64,000 nt of DNA from JANQJA01 sp047947185 (GCA_047947185.1 CP170502.1:2728001-2792000); one strand, 5' to 3'; counted from the first letter of the stretch, positions 8,983 to 18,309 are shown. The notes: generated by a model from the sequence alone, not told the origin. Made by a program: numbers and translations.

Positions 8983-9720
8983 TTACAAATGCTCCAGTAG
9001 GTTTTCGCCTTTTATTACACTGCCGTGGCCGGGGTAGACCGCTAAGGGTTTGAGTGATTTCAGGTGCCTGATAGTGCTTTTCATCTGCCCGTGATTCGAT
9101 AGGATCGATGGTGTCACCAGCCGGCCCATCTTCGCGCTGCCAAGCAGCGTATCTCCGCTGATCATTGCGCGGCTCGTTTCATGCAGGAAACAACAACTGT
9201 CCCAGGAATGTCCGGGCGTATGGACAACGCGCCAGTCGGGAAAGCCGGGCAGGTAACATCCATGCTGAAGCCGGAAGTCGGGATTAACGTCAAAATCTTC
9301 TTGTTCTGGTATTGATTCCGGGTGAAAAGCAGGAAGCAGTCGGGCCTGCGCATCGCGCCGCGGGCTAGCATACATCGCCCAGGCTCGGGGGCGGAACGCC
9401 TCGCGGATAGTGGTGAGCACTCGGAAGAATATTCCAGCGGGATCATTGAGCAGCTTGCGCCATGGCGACCAGGTGGCGTAAGGAATTGCTACCTGTGCCT
9501 TGCAGGCAGCAGCCAGTTTCATGACGCCACCACTGTGGTCAGGATCGCCATGCGTACATAGCACCAGGGTGACATCTTCTGGATTTCGGTGAAGCACGTC
9601 TCGGATGTAACCGAGCACGTACTTTTCTCCGCGATATGAGACGTCCACCACCGCAAGACCATGTGTCTCCTCAATGATGTAGCTGTTGACGTGTCTGCCT
9701 TTTACCTTGTGAATCTGCAT
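8983..9720 (-). CDS. Metallo-beta-lactamase-fold hydrolase
   Basis: 245 residues. The metal-binding motif reads CTHGDPDHSGG, so the second His of HxHxDH is Asp. Further ligands are in HTPGHSWDSC, SGDTLLGS and the C-terminal YPGHGS. Such proteins hydrolyse thioesters, lactones or similar bonds; lactone or acyl-CoA hydrolysis would fit next to a BVMO and a dioxygenase, but this is inference. It is convergent with the dioxygenase and 69 bp downstream of the thioesterase gene, so probably in one - strand operon with it. Confidence 0.85.
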   Translation of the reverse strand: MQIHKVKGRHVNSYIIEETHGLAVVDVSYRGEKYVLGYIRDVLHRNPEDVTLVLCTHGDPDHSGGVMKLAAACKAQVAIPYATWSPWRKLLNDPAGIFFRVLTTIREAFRPRAWAMYASPRRDAQARLLPAFHPESIPEQEDFDVNPDFRLQHGCYLPGFPDWRVVHTPGHSWDSCCFLHETSRAMISGDTLLGSAKMGRLVTPSILSNHGQMKSTIRHLKSLKPLAVYPGHGSVIKGENLLEHL

Positions 9721-9789
9721 GGCGATAGGAAATGTGCCTAATTTGAATTATCCAGCGATACTTTTACCACATCAAAGCTGGATCGTGCG

Positions 9790-10608
9790 TCACGCCCTTG
9801 AAGATTTACGGGCATCCGGCCATTTACCCTGCAACAGCGTTGTGGTCGAAACACCCACCGCCAGCAACGACCCGCCTGCATGCACGGTCATTCGGGTTGA
9901 TGCGATGCCGAGCTCGATGCCTTCCAGTCGGCAGGTTGAAATGACCGTTGCACCTAATTCCGGGTTTGCACAGAAGCGCAAGGTCAAATCCGGGTTGGGA
10001 ATGGGAATCTGTTTTCCCCGGACGAACGCACCAACGGGAGGGCCGACCGAGATGTCCGCGGCGATACAGGCTGCTTCCGCACAGGTGCCCGGTTCCTGCC
10101 AGAGAACTTTTATTTCTGTGGAAAACCCAGATTCGTCATTACCGACCAGTCTCGGGCCGAATGTGTCTATGAGCGGCACTTCCACGCCGGAAGTCGGTTT
10201 ATTCCAGGGTTTGCCAGCTTCGTACGATGTCAGGCCCTTGGGTATGGCTGACGCGTCGGTATGGTCAAGTGGTTCCAACGCCTCGGGGTTGGCGAGGCTG
10301 ACAGTAGCGCGGGTGCATAGCTTATTGTGGCTGTCAAAGATGTCGACACTGATAATGGACAGTGTTCTGCCCGCATGCAACAGGGTAGGGACGACGGTTG
10401 CTGCGCCCTCTGTCAGCCCGCGAATGAATCGAACATCCAGGCTGGTCGGGATCCGATCCCGGGCAACCGACCGCGCCGCAGCTATGCATGTGGCGCCGAC
10501 GACACCGCCATTGGCGCCGCCGAAGGCACCATGCAGTTCACGACCGATATTGAACGACCAGTTGCCGTCTTTTGTTGGTTTACCCTGCAAAAATTCGAGA
10601 AGCTTCAT
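9790..10608 (-). CDS. Acyl-CoA thioesterase-like double-hotdog protein
   Basis: 272 residues, resembling the 4HBT_3/TesB-like group: GRELHGAFGGANGGVVGA in the first hotdog domain and GFSTEIKVLW leading into the second. Predicted to release CoA from an acyl thioester, which would recycle CoA or relieve dead-end intermediates. It starts after a long AT-rich gap holding an ATTGTAAGTATAC sequence. A long frame on the opposite strand (9719-10633) is an antisense shadow; this strand has the recognisable protein. Confidence 0.82.
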   Translation of the reverse strand: MKLLEFLQGKPTKDGNWSFNIGRELHGAFGGANGGVVGATCIAAARSVARDRIPTSLDVRFIRGLTEGAATVVPTLLHAGRTLSIISVDIFDSHNKLCTRATVSLANPEALEPLDHTDASAIPKGLTSYEAGKPWNKPTSGVEVPLIDTFGPRLVGNDESGFSTEIKVLWQEPGTCAEAACIAADISVGPPVGAFVRGKQIPIPNPDLTLRFCANPELGATVISTCRLEGIELGIASTRMTVHAGGSLLAVGVSTTTLLQGKWPDARKSSRA

Positions 10609-10888
10609 TTCTGTCCTTGGTCCGGCTCGCTAAAGGTTTGCCCGCGGGCATCAGTGTTGGCGAAATGAGTTCACCAGTGCATATGTCAATAGAGCATATA
10701 TACAAGGTGTATCCCGTGAATCAGCCATACAACAGATGAATATACAAATTGTAAGTATACAGGCAAAACAACGCAGATCTAGAGCCGTCAGACTGGCGCC
10801 GGTGTCTGAATCCTGATTTGCAAGGCATGGGTTATCAGGGGGGCGGAGGATGCGCGTTATTCGCGGCAGTGATGCACCGCTGCAGATG
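10609..10888 (-). promoter_or_regulatory. AT-rich promoter region with ATTGTAAGTATAC repeat
   Basis: 280 bp between the thioesterase start and the 3' end of the broken dehydrogenase gene. It contains ATATACAA, ATTGTA (10748-10753) and GTAAGTATAC (10751-10760), the shared operator-like words of this window, and several short TATAC repeats. No convincing gene is seen. Probably the control region of the thioesterase/metallo-hydrolase operon. Confidence 0.5.
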
Positions 10889-11561
10889 TCACTGATCAAG
10901 GTGCAAGTGATTCCGAACAGCTTCGCAAAACTGTGTGGTTGAAGCCTTGCCACCCTGATCGGGCGTCAGGTGCCGGGCTTCCCGGTAGGTTCTCTCTATT
11001 GCCTCGACAAGTCTGCGGGCAGCATTCCGATGGCCCAGGTATTCGAGCATCATGGCGCCACTTAACAGCGTAGCAGTGGGGTTGATAATGTTTTGCCCCT
11101 GAATGTCCGGGGCTGTTCCGTGGGCTGGCTCGAAATACGCATAGCCTTTACCCTAGCATCCACTTGCCGCAAGTCCCAGCCCGCCCACCAGCCCGGCTGC
11201 GGCATCTGACATGATGTCGCCGTACAGGTTTGGCATCACTACGACATCGAAATTTCGGGGTTGCGTGATGATGCGGCAGGCAAAGTCGTCGATAATGAAA
11301 GAACTGAAACTGACATCAGGGTAGTCTGTGGCAAGTTCGCGGGCGATTTCGAGGAAGTATCCATCAGACTGCGCCAGCATATTGTACTTTGTGGTGCAGG
11401 TAAGCGCAGGTTGTCGATGCCTGAACTCAGCGCGCTGCAATGCCAGTTCAAAGGCAAAGCGTACTGCTCGCTCGGTACCCTCACGTGTAATGGCTTTTAG
11501 CGCAAATCGCCCTTCGCCGAATTCATCGATCGATTTACCTGTGGTTCGACTGTTGAGATTC
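10889..11561 (-). pseudogene. Isopropylmalate/isocitrate dehydrogenase family, C-terminal part (split by IS66, plus in-frame TAG)
   Basis: 3' part of an NAD-dependent beta-decarboxylating dehydrogenase gene. It reads MPNLYGDIMSDAAAGLVGG, then GLAASGC, then a TAG at 11153-11155, and continues in the same frame with YAYFEPAHGTAPDIQG to a TGA at 10889-10891. Homologues usually carry Tyr at or near the TAG (SGCYG). The 5' part lies across the IS at 13985-14405. Removing the IS and one 8-bp target copy restores one frame of 361 codons in which the TAG is codon 274. Two independent lesions indicate a dead gene. Confidence 0.9.
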
Positions 11562-11641
11562 GTAAGCGCTCCGTGATCGACGGCTTGTTCTGTTGACCCA
11601 TTTCTCTATGTTCGGATCTCCATTTCTAACCGGAGATACCG

Positions 11642-11950
11642 ATGACCCTTACCGAGAAGCAACAGATTTATCAGGAACACCTGCAGGCCGCTGAACTTTC
11701 AGGCCAGTCCCTGCGGGCGTACGCAAGGGCGCATGGCGTCAGCGTTCATTCTCTTTACAGTGAGCGGCAACGCATGCGCCGTGCAGAGGTCAAGACCAGT
11801 GGCGGATTTCTCAAAGTACAGGATGTGTCCGCGTCACCGCTGACACCTACGGCACTGCTGCAGGTCAGGCTACCCAATGGCGTCAGTCTCGGTATTCCCA
11901 CCGACCAGATGGCATTGCGTGACCTTCTCCTCACCCTGGCGCAACTCTGA
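11642..11950 (+). CDS. tnpA: IS66 accessory protein TnpA
   Basis: 102 residues with an N-terminal helix-turn-helix (EKQQIYQEHLQAAELSGQSL), typical of the IS66 first frame. The ATG follows CGGAGATACCG. Its stop overlaps the tnpB start (TGATG). Its exact role in IS66 transposition is not well defined. Confidence 0.9.
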   Translation: MTLTEKQQIYQEHLQAAELSGQSLRAYARAHGVSVHSLYSERQRMRRAEVKTSGGFLKVQDVSASPLTPTALLQVRLPNGVSLGIPTDQMALRDLLLTLAQL

Positions 11951-12306
11951 TGTTCCAGTTTGCCGAACAGGCTGTCGTCTACCTGCACCGTGACCCGGTG
12001 GACTTCCGCAAACAGATTGATGGTCTCGCCCTGCTGGTACAGCAGTCGATGCTGCTCGATCCAATGCAGCCGTCATTGTTCGTGTTTGTGAACCGTGGCG
12101 CCAACCGCATCAAGATCCTGTGGTGGGACAGGAACGGCTTTTGTCTGTGGAACAAGCGCCTGGAGCAGCATCGTTTTGCCTGGCCATTTGCTCACGATGG
12201 CGAGATATTGAAGCTTAACGGTGAGCAACTTGGTTACCTGCTTGCGGGCTTCGATATCTTCCGCTTTCCACCGCACCAACGACTGTTCTATGGTGCAGTC
12301 GGCTAA
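11950..12306 (+). CDS. tnpB: IS66 accessory protein TnpB (orf2)
   Basis: 118 residues with the conserved IS66 orf2 pattern: HRDPVDFRKQIDGLA at about residue 14, LFVFVNRGANRIKILWWDRNG in the middle and LLAGFDIF near the end. It overlaps tnpA by one base and lies 13 bp before tnpC. Required with TnpA and TnpC for IS66 mobility in studied elements. Confidence 0.93.
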   Translation: MFQFAEQAVVYLHRDPVDFRKQIDGLALLVQQSMLLDPMQPSLFVFVNRGANRIKILWWDRNGFCLWNKRLEQHRFAWPFAHDGEILKLNGEQLGYLLAGFDIFRFPPHQRLFYGAVG

Positions 12307-12319
12307 GTGATTTGTTATA

Positions 12320-13930
12320 ATGCGCCGCATGCCGGCGCAGCTTAACATTACCTCCGAACAGCTGATTCACAGCATCCGTCATCAGCCTGACGTGGCTGAG
12401 ACGCAGATCCAAGAGCTTCTTCACTCTTTCGAACAAAACCTGCAGGAACTGCGCCAGGCCCGGCTTGAACTTGCAAAGTTGCAAGAGCAGCAACGTTTGG
12501 CACGGGCCGAGCGCTTTGCCGCCAGCAGCGAACAATCACCCCAGTATGCGCTGTTCAACGAGGCGGAGCAGGAAGCCGTTGAGGCCGCCGCTGAGTCGGA
12601 CGACGAGGTGGCCGAAGCCGTTACCGTGCCAGCTCATACGCGCCGGGTCGCTAAACGCAAACCATTACCAGCTGATCTGCCACGGGTGGTGGTAGAACAT
12701 GACCTGGCTGACAAAACCTGCAGCGATTGTGGTGCCGACAAAGTGCGTATTGGCACCAAAACCAGCGAGCAGTTGGATATCATTCCAGCCCAGGTGTTTG
12801 TCATTGAGCACCAGCGCCACAGCTATAAATGCCCCTGCTGTGTGGATGCCGTACCAACAACAGCGCCCATGCCAGCACAGCCCATTCCGAAGAGCATCGC
12901 CTCGGCAGGATTACTGGCCCATGTCGCCGTGGCCAAGTATGACGATGGCTTGCCGCTGTACCGGCAGGTCAAGCAGTTTGAGCGGATCGGGGTATCCCTG
13001 TCACGCCAGACCCTGGCGGCCCATATGGTCCGCGGTGGTGAACTGGTGTTGCCGCTGGTTGAACTGATGACGCGTCAATGCCTGGCCTTTGATGTCCTGC
13101 AGATGGATGAGACCCGCGTGCAGGTGCTGGATGAAGATAATCGGCCAGCCCACAGCCAGAGTTGGATGTGGGTGATGCGCGGCGGTCCACCGGCACAACC
13201 AGTGATCCGCTATCACTATGATCCGGGCCGGGGCGCGAGTGTGCCGCTCAAATTACTCAACGGCTACCAGGGTTACCTGCAGACCGATGGTTATGGCGCT
13301 TATCGGCAAGTGTTCGCGCAACCCGGCATCACTGGCCTTGGCTGCTGGGCGCGCGCCAGGAGGCGCTTTATCAAAGCGCAGCAGGCCCAGCCAAAAGGCA
13401 AATCGTCCGGCCGGCTGACGCAGGTTTTAGCCTGGATCAACAAGCTGTATGCCCTGGAACGGTCTTGGCTTGACTTATTACCCGACGAGCGCCAACACCA
13501 ACGCCAGACCGAGGCAAAGCCGCTACTCGACAAGATCGAGGCGTGGGCACTGAAACAGGATGTACCGCCCAAGACCTTGTTGGGTAAAGCCGTGAGTTAT
13601 CTGCTCAAGGAATGGCCGCGGCTGATCGTGTACCTGAACGATGGTCGCCTAACCATCGACAACAACCTGGTGGAGAACGCGATCAGGCCATTTGCACTAG
13701 GCCGGAAGAACTGGTTGTTCAGTCACAGTGTTGAGGGTGCCGAGGCCAGCGCTGCACTCTACAGCCTGATTGAGACAGCACGCGCCAATGGTCTCAATAC
13801 CTATGCTTACCTCAAGCACCTGTTCACGATGCTGCCGAACTGCAGCAGCGATGATGAGTTACAGGCACTACTACCTTGGCACGTTGATCGCGAGACGCTG
13901 GCACAGTACACGCAAACGCCGAAGGCCTAA
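12320..13930 (+). CDS. tnpC: IS66 transposase TnpC
   Basis: 536 residues, the DDE transposase of IS66. It has an N-terminal leucine-rich coiled coil (about residues 20-60), a zinc ribbon (CSDCGADK and YKCPCC), a catalytic core with DVLQMDETRVQVLDE and LQTDGYGAY, and a late DNNLVENAIRPFALGRKNW that carries the catalytic Glu, then the C-terminal LLPWHVD. Intact, so this copy may be active. Confidence 0.96.
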   Translation: MRRMPAQLNITSEQLIHSIRHQPDVAETQIQELLHSFEQNLQELRQARLELAKLQEQQRLARAERFAASSEQSPQYALFNEAEQEAVEAAAESDDEVAEAVTVPAHTRRVAKRKPLPADLPRVVVEHDLADKTCSDCGADKVRIGTKTSEQLDIIPAQVFVIEHQRHSYKCPCCVDAVPTTAPMPAQPIPKSIASAGLLAHVAVAKYDDGLPLYRQVKQFERIGVSLSRQTLAAHMVRGGELVLPLVELMTRQCLAFDVLQMDETRVQVLDEDNRPAHSQSWMWVMRGGPPAQPVIRYHYDPGRGASVPLKLLNGYQGYLQTDGYGAYRQVFAQPGITGLGCWARARRRFIKAQQAQPKGKSSGRLTQVLAWINKLYALERSWLDLLPDERQHQRQTEAKPLLDKIEAWALKQDVPPKTLLGKAVSYLLKEWPRLIVYLNDGRLTIDNNLVENAIRPFALGRKNWLFSHSVEGAEASAALYSLIETARANGLNTYAYLKHLFTMLPNCSSDDELQALLPWHVDRETLAQYTQTPKA

Positions 13931-13984
13931 GCCTCTACATCACGCGACCCATCATGGACAAGCCGTCGATCACGGAGCGCTTAC

Positions 13985-14405
13985 TGAGATTCAGCCCGGT
14001 CAGGTCGCGAAGTTCACCCTCGATACCGACGTACAGGTCTTCCAGGTTCTCTCGGACAATAACGAAATCTATTCCGAGAGGATCAACCAGTGGAGAGCGT
14101 GCACCTTCAAGATAGCGGCAGGGCCGCACGTTGGCGAAGGTCTGTCTACCCCACCTGAGATAAAAAAGCGCTTTCGATGCAGAGCCACTGGTTGAGCCGA
14201 AATAAGTTGTGTCGGACGCATCAATGATTTTCTTTGCTTCTTCTGGAAACGTGGTGCCGTGGTCAAGCTTTGCTTGTTCACCGACAACCGGATAGACCCA
14301 ATCGAGTCCCAGGTCGAGATGGAGGTTAAGGGTATCAAGCAGTTCTACGCTTGGCTTCATCGCCTCCGGTGCGGCGTCATCGCCCTCTATCACCGCAATC
14401 TGCAT
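13985..14405 (-). pseudogene. Isopropylmalate/isocitrate dehydrogenase family, N-terminal part (split by IS66)
   Basis: Starts MQIAVIEGDDAAPEAMKPSV and contains the family's substrate and NAD region (VRPCRYLEGARSPLV, then DFVIVRENLEDLYVGIEG) up to LTGLNL, where IS66 begins. The continuation is at 10889-11561. The intact ancestor would be about 361 residues, normal for tartrate/isopropylmalate-type dehydrogenases. It was divergently transcribed from the amidohydrolase at 14543 through a shared operator region. Confidence 0.9.
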
Positions 14406-14542
14406 GGTCTTTACTTTTCGAATATCCTCATTTGTAATTGTAACGTTTACAAGAAGTAAGTATATATACTGTTATTGTAACGTACACAAGAAGTAGTAAG
14501 TATATAAACTAGAATGACGAACTCCCCGAAAGGTGAACTCCG
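14406..14542. promoter_or_regulatory. Divergent promoter with two tandem TTGTAACGT-type operator repeats
   Basis: Between the broken dehydrogenase (-) and an amidohydrolase (+). Two imperfect copies of one block occur at about 14437-14465 and 14474-14505: ATTGTAACGTNNACAAGAAGTA followed by GTAAGTATAT. The first contains the inverted repeat TTGTAA-CGT-TTACAA. Arrangement and similarity to the other gaps suggest binding of a dimeric repressor such as a TetR- or GntR-type protein; which one is unknown. Confidence 0.6.
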
Positions 14543-15691
14543 ATGGATTATCCAGTTTATTCCGCTGACGGGCACATTGATCTGCCATGCATGCCTGCTG
14601 AAATCTTCATGGAGAACGCGCCGCAACGGCTGAAGGATCGCATGCCAAGGGTTGTCGAGCAGGAAAACGGCGAACGACACTGGGTGAATGCCGCAGGCAA
14701 ATCCATGGGATTGTATGGGGGCATGGGTTCAGCCGGTAGACGTTACAAACCAGGTGTTATTAATCGGGCTGACCGGATGGCGGCAACCGGTCTCTATGAG
14801 GATCAGGCACGGGGAGTGATGCGAACCGCGATTCCTGAAATGCGTATCAGGGATCAGGACCTTGATGGTGTAGCGGGGGAGGTGATCTACGGGATTCTGG
14901 GTGCAGCTCGCCGTGTGGGTGACCCGGAAGTCGGCGCAGCGATGGGAAAAATTTACAATGACTTTGCTGCTGATTTTCGGCGCAGCGCGCCTGACCGATT
15001 TGCCATGCTGGGTAGCCTGCCTGCAAATACCCCCGACGCCGCTGCGGAAGAACTGCGAAGGTGCGCAAAGCTCGGTTTGAGCGGTGGGGAACTGCCCCTG
15101 GTCAATGATGATCTGCCCTTCTGGAAAGATGAATGGGAGCCATTGTGGATTGCAAGCGAGGAAACCGGATTGCCGGTTCAGCTTCATACGGTAGGCAGTG
15201 CTTCGGGCGCGCCACCCTTCACCAACCCGCTGGATTACCACCGTTTTCTGGCGACAGTGTTGACGGATTTCCAGCTTGTCATGGCGTCACATCTGGCGGG
15301 GATCATTTTCGGGGGCGCGCTTGAACGCCATCCGGGTCTGCGGGTGGTCCTCGGCGAGGCTGGCGTGGGCTGGATCCCCTATGTCCTGGAGCGAATGGAT
15401 TACGAGTGGGAGGATCAATTTCAGCATCTGGAACTGAAGATGAAACCTAGCGAATACTGGCGCCGCCAGATGTCTGTAACGTTCCAGATGGATGAAACCG
15501 GTATTGCTAATATTGATCGGATTGGTGCCGAAACCCTACTCTGGGGTTCGGATTTTCCACATCCGGATGGGATCTGGCCGGATTCCGCGGAGATTAACAA
15601 CAGGCAACTCGCCACGCTGAGCGATGAACAGCGTCGAATGGTTCTGCATGACAATGCAGTGCGGCTCTATGGGTTCCCGTCTATTTACTGA
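14543..15691 (+). CDS. Amidohydrolase-2 family (ACMSD-like TIM barrel), paralogue 1
   Basis: 382 residues. The N-terminal metal motif is SADGHIDLP (DxH), a mid-barrel His is in LPVQLHT, and the C-terminal metal Asp is in LLWGSDFPHPDG. The family includes decarboxylases and C-C or C-N hydrolases acting on ring-derived acids such as ACMS, gamma-resorcylate and 5-carboxyvanillate. Two further paralogues are at 16780 and 25882, suggesting several related steps or redundancy. It is led by the double operator region and followed 30 bp later by an SDR gene. Confidence 0.88.
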   Translation: MDYPVYSADGHIDLPCMPAEIFMENAPQRLKDRMPRVVEQENGERHWVNAAGKSMGLYGGMGSAGRRYKPGVINRADRMAATGLYEDQARGVMRTAIPEMRIRDQDLDGVAGEVIYGILGAARRVGDPEVGAAMGKIYNDFAADFRRSAPDRFAMLGSLPANTPDAAAEELRRCAKLGLSGGELPLVNDDLPFWKDEWEPLWIASEETGLPVQLHTVGSASGAPPFTNPLDYHRFLATVLTDFQLVMASHLAGIIFGGALERHPGLRVVLGEAGVGWIPYVLERMDYEWEDQFQHLELKMKPSEYWRRQMSVTFQMDETGIANIDRIGAETLLWGSDFPHPDGIWPDSAEINNRQLATLSDEQRRMVLHDNAVRLYGFPSIY

Positions 15692-15721
15692 AAAGGATTG
15701 ATTTAACCAGGAGAGCAAGAG

Positions 15722-16483
15722 ATGACACAAAGATTAAGGGGTAAAGTCGTCATGATCACAGGCGCGGCCCGTGGCATGGGTGAATGTGAAGCAAGACTGT
15801 GTGCTGCAGAAGGTGCCGGGCTGGTGCTTGGCGATATCCTCGAGGAACCACTCAGTGCCCTGGCATCGGAGCTCGAAGCAGCGGGACATGAGGTGGTTGC
15901 ACTGCGCCAGGATGTGACGCAGGAGCGTGACTGGGCAAGTCTCGTCGCCGTAGCTCGAGAACGGTTTGGCCGGCTGGATGTTCTGGTTAACAACGCAGGT
16001 ATTCTGGATACATCAGGAGTTGAAGAATCGACGCTGGATGGCTGGAACCGGGTGATAGCCGTCAACCAGACAGGTGTGTGGCTGGGAATGAAAGCCGTGC
16101 TACCGCTGATGAAAGAAAGCGGTGGAGGCTCCATTGTTAACAAGAGTTCGATTTACGGCATTGTAGGCAGTGGCGGTTCTGCGGCTTATCATGCCAGTAA
16201 AGGTGCAGTCCGCATCCTGACCAAGACGGCGGCACTGGAAATGGCGGTCCACGGCATCAGGGTGAATTCGGTACATCCGGGATTTATCGAAACGCCAATG
16301 ATTGAACAAGCGCTGCCGGAGCTCAACGCACCAATGCTTGACCTGATCAGTCAGCAGGTACCGCTCGGCCGGATAGGCCAGCCTGAGGATATTGCCCTCG
16401 GCGTTTTGTATCTGGCAAGCGATGAGTCATCCTACGTCACCGGCACGGAACTGATCATAGATGGTGGTGTAACGGCCCGTTGA
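15722..16483 (+). CDS. Short-chain dehydrogenase/reductase
   Basis: 253 residues, classical SDR. Cofactor motif TGAARGMG (about residues 13-20), NNAG at about 90, catalytic Ser in NKSSIYG and YxxxK as YHASK. Converts an alcohol and ketone pair with NAD(P). AGGAGAGC precedes the ATG. It is probably co-transcribed with the upstream amidohydrolase. Substrate unknown. Confidence 0.93.
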   Translation: MTQRLRGKVVMITGAARGMGECEARLCAAEGAGLVLGDILEEPLSALASELEAAGHEVVALRQDVTQERDWASLVAVARERFGRLDVLVNNAGILDTSGVEESTLDGWNRVIAVNQTGVWLGMKAVLPLMKESGGGSIVNKSSIYGIVGSGGSAAYHASKGAVRILTKTAALEMAVHGIRVNSVHPGFIETPMIEQALPELNAPMLDLISQQVPLGRIGQPEDIALGVLYLASDESSYVTGTELIIDGGVTAR

Positions 16484-16779
16484 ATGCGGTCTGATGATAA
16501 GTGGAGTCAAATATGAGCCAGTACGAGCGTCCAGTACGTTGCAGAGTTGACTGTACCAGGAGGCTTTCGTGAAGATAAGTATACATACAAAATGTAACAT
16601 GATCAGGTTATACTTGGCCCTTCGTCACGTCGTCTGACTAAATATAGCACTATACGGGGCTATTGGAACATACTTTCGATGAGAATTCCGGGTAAGATGG
16701 GACTTGATTTGTTGCGGAAAATAAATGTAATCTCACTTACTAAATACCAATTTTTGCCAGATACCAGAGGATTTCAATA
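16484..16779 (+). promoter_or_regulatory. Intergenic region with ATAAGTATACATAC operator-like word and a 19-codon frame
   Basis: 296 bp. A short frame at 16513-16572 (ATG preceded by GGAG, 19 codons) may be a leader peptide or the stub of a deleted gene; it is not recognised. ATAAGTATACATAC followed by AAAATGTAAC lies at about 16575-16598 and resembles the shared operator words. Probably drives the second amidohydrolase. Confidence 0.45.
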
Positions 16780-17913
16780 ATGAGCAACCTAGGTTTCGGA
16801 CTGATTTCTGCGGACTCGCACATTGTCGAGCCAGCCGATTGCTATTCCAAATACATTGGGCCCAAGTATCGGGATAGCGCGCCGACCATCAAACGTGACG
16901 ACCTCGGGAATGACGTCTACGTCATTCCCGGCATGAAGTCGACCATCCCCCTGGGTCTGGTAGCTGCGGCAGGACTATCAGCTGAGGAACTGGGTCAGCG
17001 TCGCAAAGGATGTACTTTCGATCAGCTACACGAAAGCGGACACAATGCCAAAGTGCGGGTCGCTGATCAGGAGAGGGACGGTGTGGTCGCAGAGATTCTC
17101 TACCCCTCGGTCGGCATGGTGCTTTGCAATCACGAAGACTACGACTATAAGACTGCTTGCATGCGCGCTTACAACGAATGGTTGACGGCGTATATTGTTG
17201 ATGCCCCGGAGGGTCGTCTGTTTGGCCTTGGACAGACGTCGGGTAGCTCTGTGGAACAGATGATCGCGGACTTTGAGGACTGTAAAACAAAGGGTTTTGT
17301 CGGCATGATGATGCCAGGAGAACCGAAGCATGAGGACTACGACCATCCCATCTACGATCCCCTCTGGGAGTGTGCGGTGGATCTCAATATGCCCCTGTCG
17401 TTTCACATCCTGACTTCACGCAGCAGCGGTACTGCGGTTCGCGGCAATAAGACCAACGGCTTTTTGGGCATCATCCGAAGTGTGCAGGACGTGATGGGTG
17501 TGTTCGTGCTGGGTGGCGTGTTCGACCGCCACCCGAAGCTGAAGTTTATTGCAGCGGAAGCGGACGCCGGCTGGCTGCCGCACTATTCGTATCGCATGGA
17601 TCATGCTTATGAACGGCACGCCATCTGGCTGGGTGGCGGCAAGAATCTCGAGAAAATGCCCAGCGACTATATTAACTCGAATATCTGGTTGACGTTCCAG
17701 GACGACTGGGTGGCATTCAAGGTTGCCAACATCATGAACCCGAAACGACTTGTCTGGGCAAACGACTTTCCCCACAGTGATGCCACCTGGCCACGGTCGC
17801 AGGAAATGCTTGCTGAACACGCGGCGGACCTGACTCCCGAACAGCAGCGCTGGATCATGCGAGACAACATCATCGAATGTTACGATCTGCCGCTAGACAA
17901 GCTGCCGGCGTAA
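16780..17913 (+). CDS. Amidohydrolase-2 family (ACMSD-like), paralogue 2
   Basis: 377 residues. ISADSHIVEPADCY carries the N-terminal metal residues, MPLSFHILTSRSSG a barrel His, FDRHPKLKFIAAEADAGWLPHY the next strand, and LVWANDFPHSDATWP the late metal Asp. It is visibly closer to the protein at 25882 (same HILTSR, DFPHxDxTWP and GWLPHYxYRMDHA blocks) than to that at 14543. Likely hydrolyses or decarboxylates a pathway acid; the reaction cannot be fixed from sequence. Confidence 0.88.
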   Translation: MSNLGFGLISADSHIVEPADCYSKYIGPKYRDSAPTIKRDDLGNDVYVIPGMKSTIPLGLVAAAGLSAEELGQRRKGCTFDQLHESGHNAKVRVADQERDGVVAEILYPSVGMVLCNHEDYDYKTACMRAYNEWLTAYIVDAPEGRLFGLGQTSGSSVEQMIADFEDCKTKGFVGMMMPGEPKHEDYDHPIYDPLWECAVDLNMPLSFHILTSRSSGTAVRGNKTNGFLGIIRSVQDVMGVFVLGGVFDRHPKLKFIAAEADAGWLPHYSYRMDHAYERHAIWLGGGKNLEKMPSDYINSNIWLTFQDDWVAFKVANIMNPKRLVWANDFPHSDATWPRSQEMLAEHAADLTPEQQRWIMRDNIIECYDLPLDKLPA

Positions 17914-17997
17914 CACCAATGGACCGGAGACCTGCCCGGTGCTGGAATACCGGTTCTTGAATGACCCATGCCCCCAATTGTGTGATGTTTATTTGAA

Positions 17998-18309
17998 CTA
18001 GCGGTGAACAATCAAACAGCTGACTGGCATGATCGGCAAAAGGACTTTACTGTCATCCTCGCGGGACGAGCAGGACGCTGGGATGAGATTGATCAGCTCG
18101 ATCAGTTTGAAGATGCCAGGGTGGAGATGGGCAAGATTTATCGACCGCGCATGTGCGAAGCGGATCAGGCGGTGCCAAAAAGTGAGATGTTCGGAATTTA
18201 GGAGATGGCCGATGCCGGTCCCAGCAGTAAAGTACATATCGCGCAAAGGCCCATATTCCTTGGTAAAACGATGCATGCCGACGCAAATAACATATACGTC
18301 ACGATTCAT
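17998..18309 (-). pseudogene. Remnant of a thiolase-fold (lipid-transfer) gene
   Basis: Begins MNRDVYVICVGMHRFTKEYG, the typical N-terminus of DUF35-partner thiolases, then loses similarity after about 40 codons, so most of the gene is deleted. Its ATG overlaps the end of the DUF35 remnant, the normal order for such pairs. The remaining ~200 bp down to 17998 shows nothing recognisable. Confidence 0.6.

Larger units (their letters stand above)
11562..13984 (+). mobile_element. IS66-family insertion sequence, copy 1 (2423 bp)
   Basis: The element is bounded by perfect 27-bp terminal inverted repeats beginning GTAAGCGCTCCGTGATCG and by an 8-bp target duplication TGAGATTC at 11554-11561 and 13985-13992. 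It encodes tnpA, tnpB and tnpC in the usual IS66 order. It interrupts a dehydrogenase gene. A copy with identical gene products and the same length lies at 32217-34639 in the same orientation, so at least one transposition is recent. Confidence 0.97.

Noticed and set aside
9719..10633. A 304-codon open frame on the + strand over the thioesterase gene
   Set aside because: The opposite strand encodes a recognisable double-hotdog thioesterase over almost the same span; the + frame has no family pattern and reflects codon bias.
11153..11155. TAG in the dehydrogenase as a recoded codon (pyrrolysine or suppressor)
   Set aside because: The gene is also split by IS66, and many intact genes in the window end in TAG.
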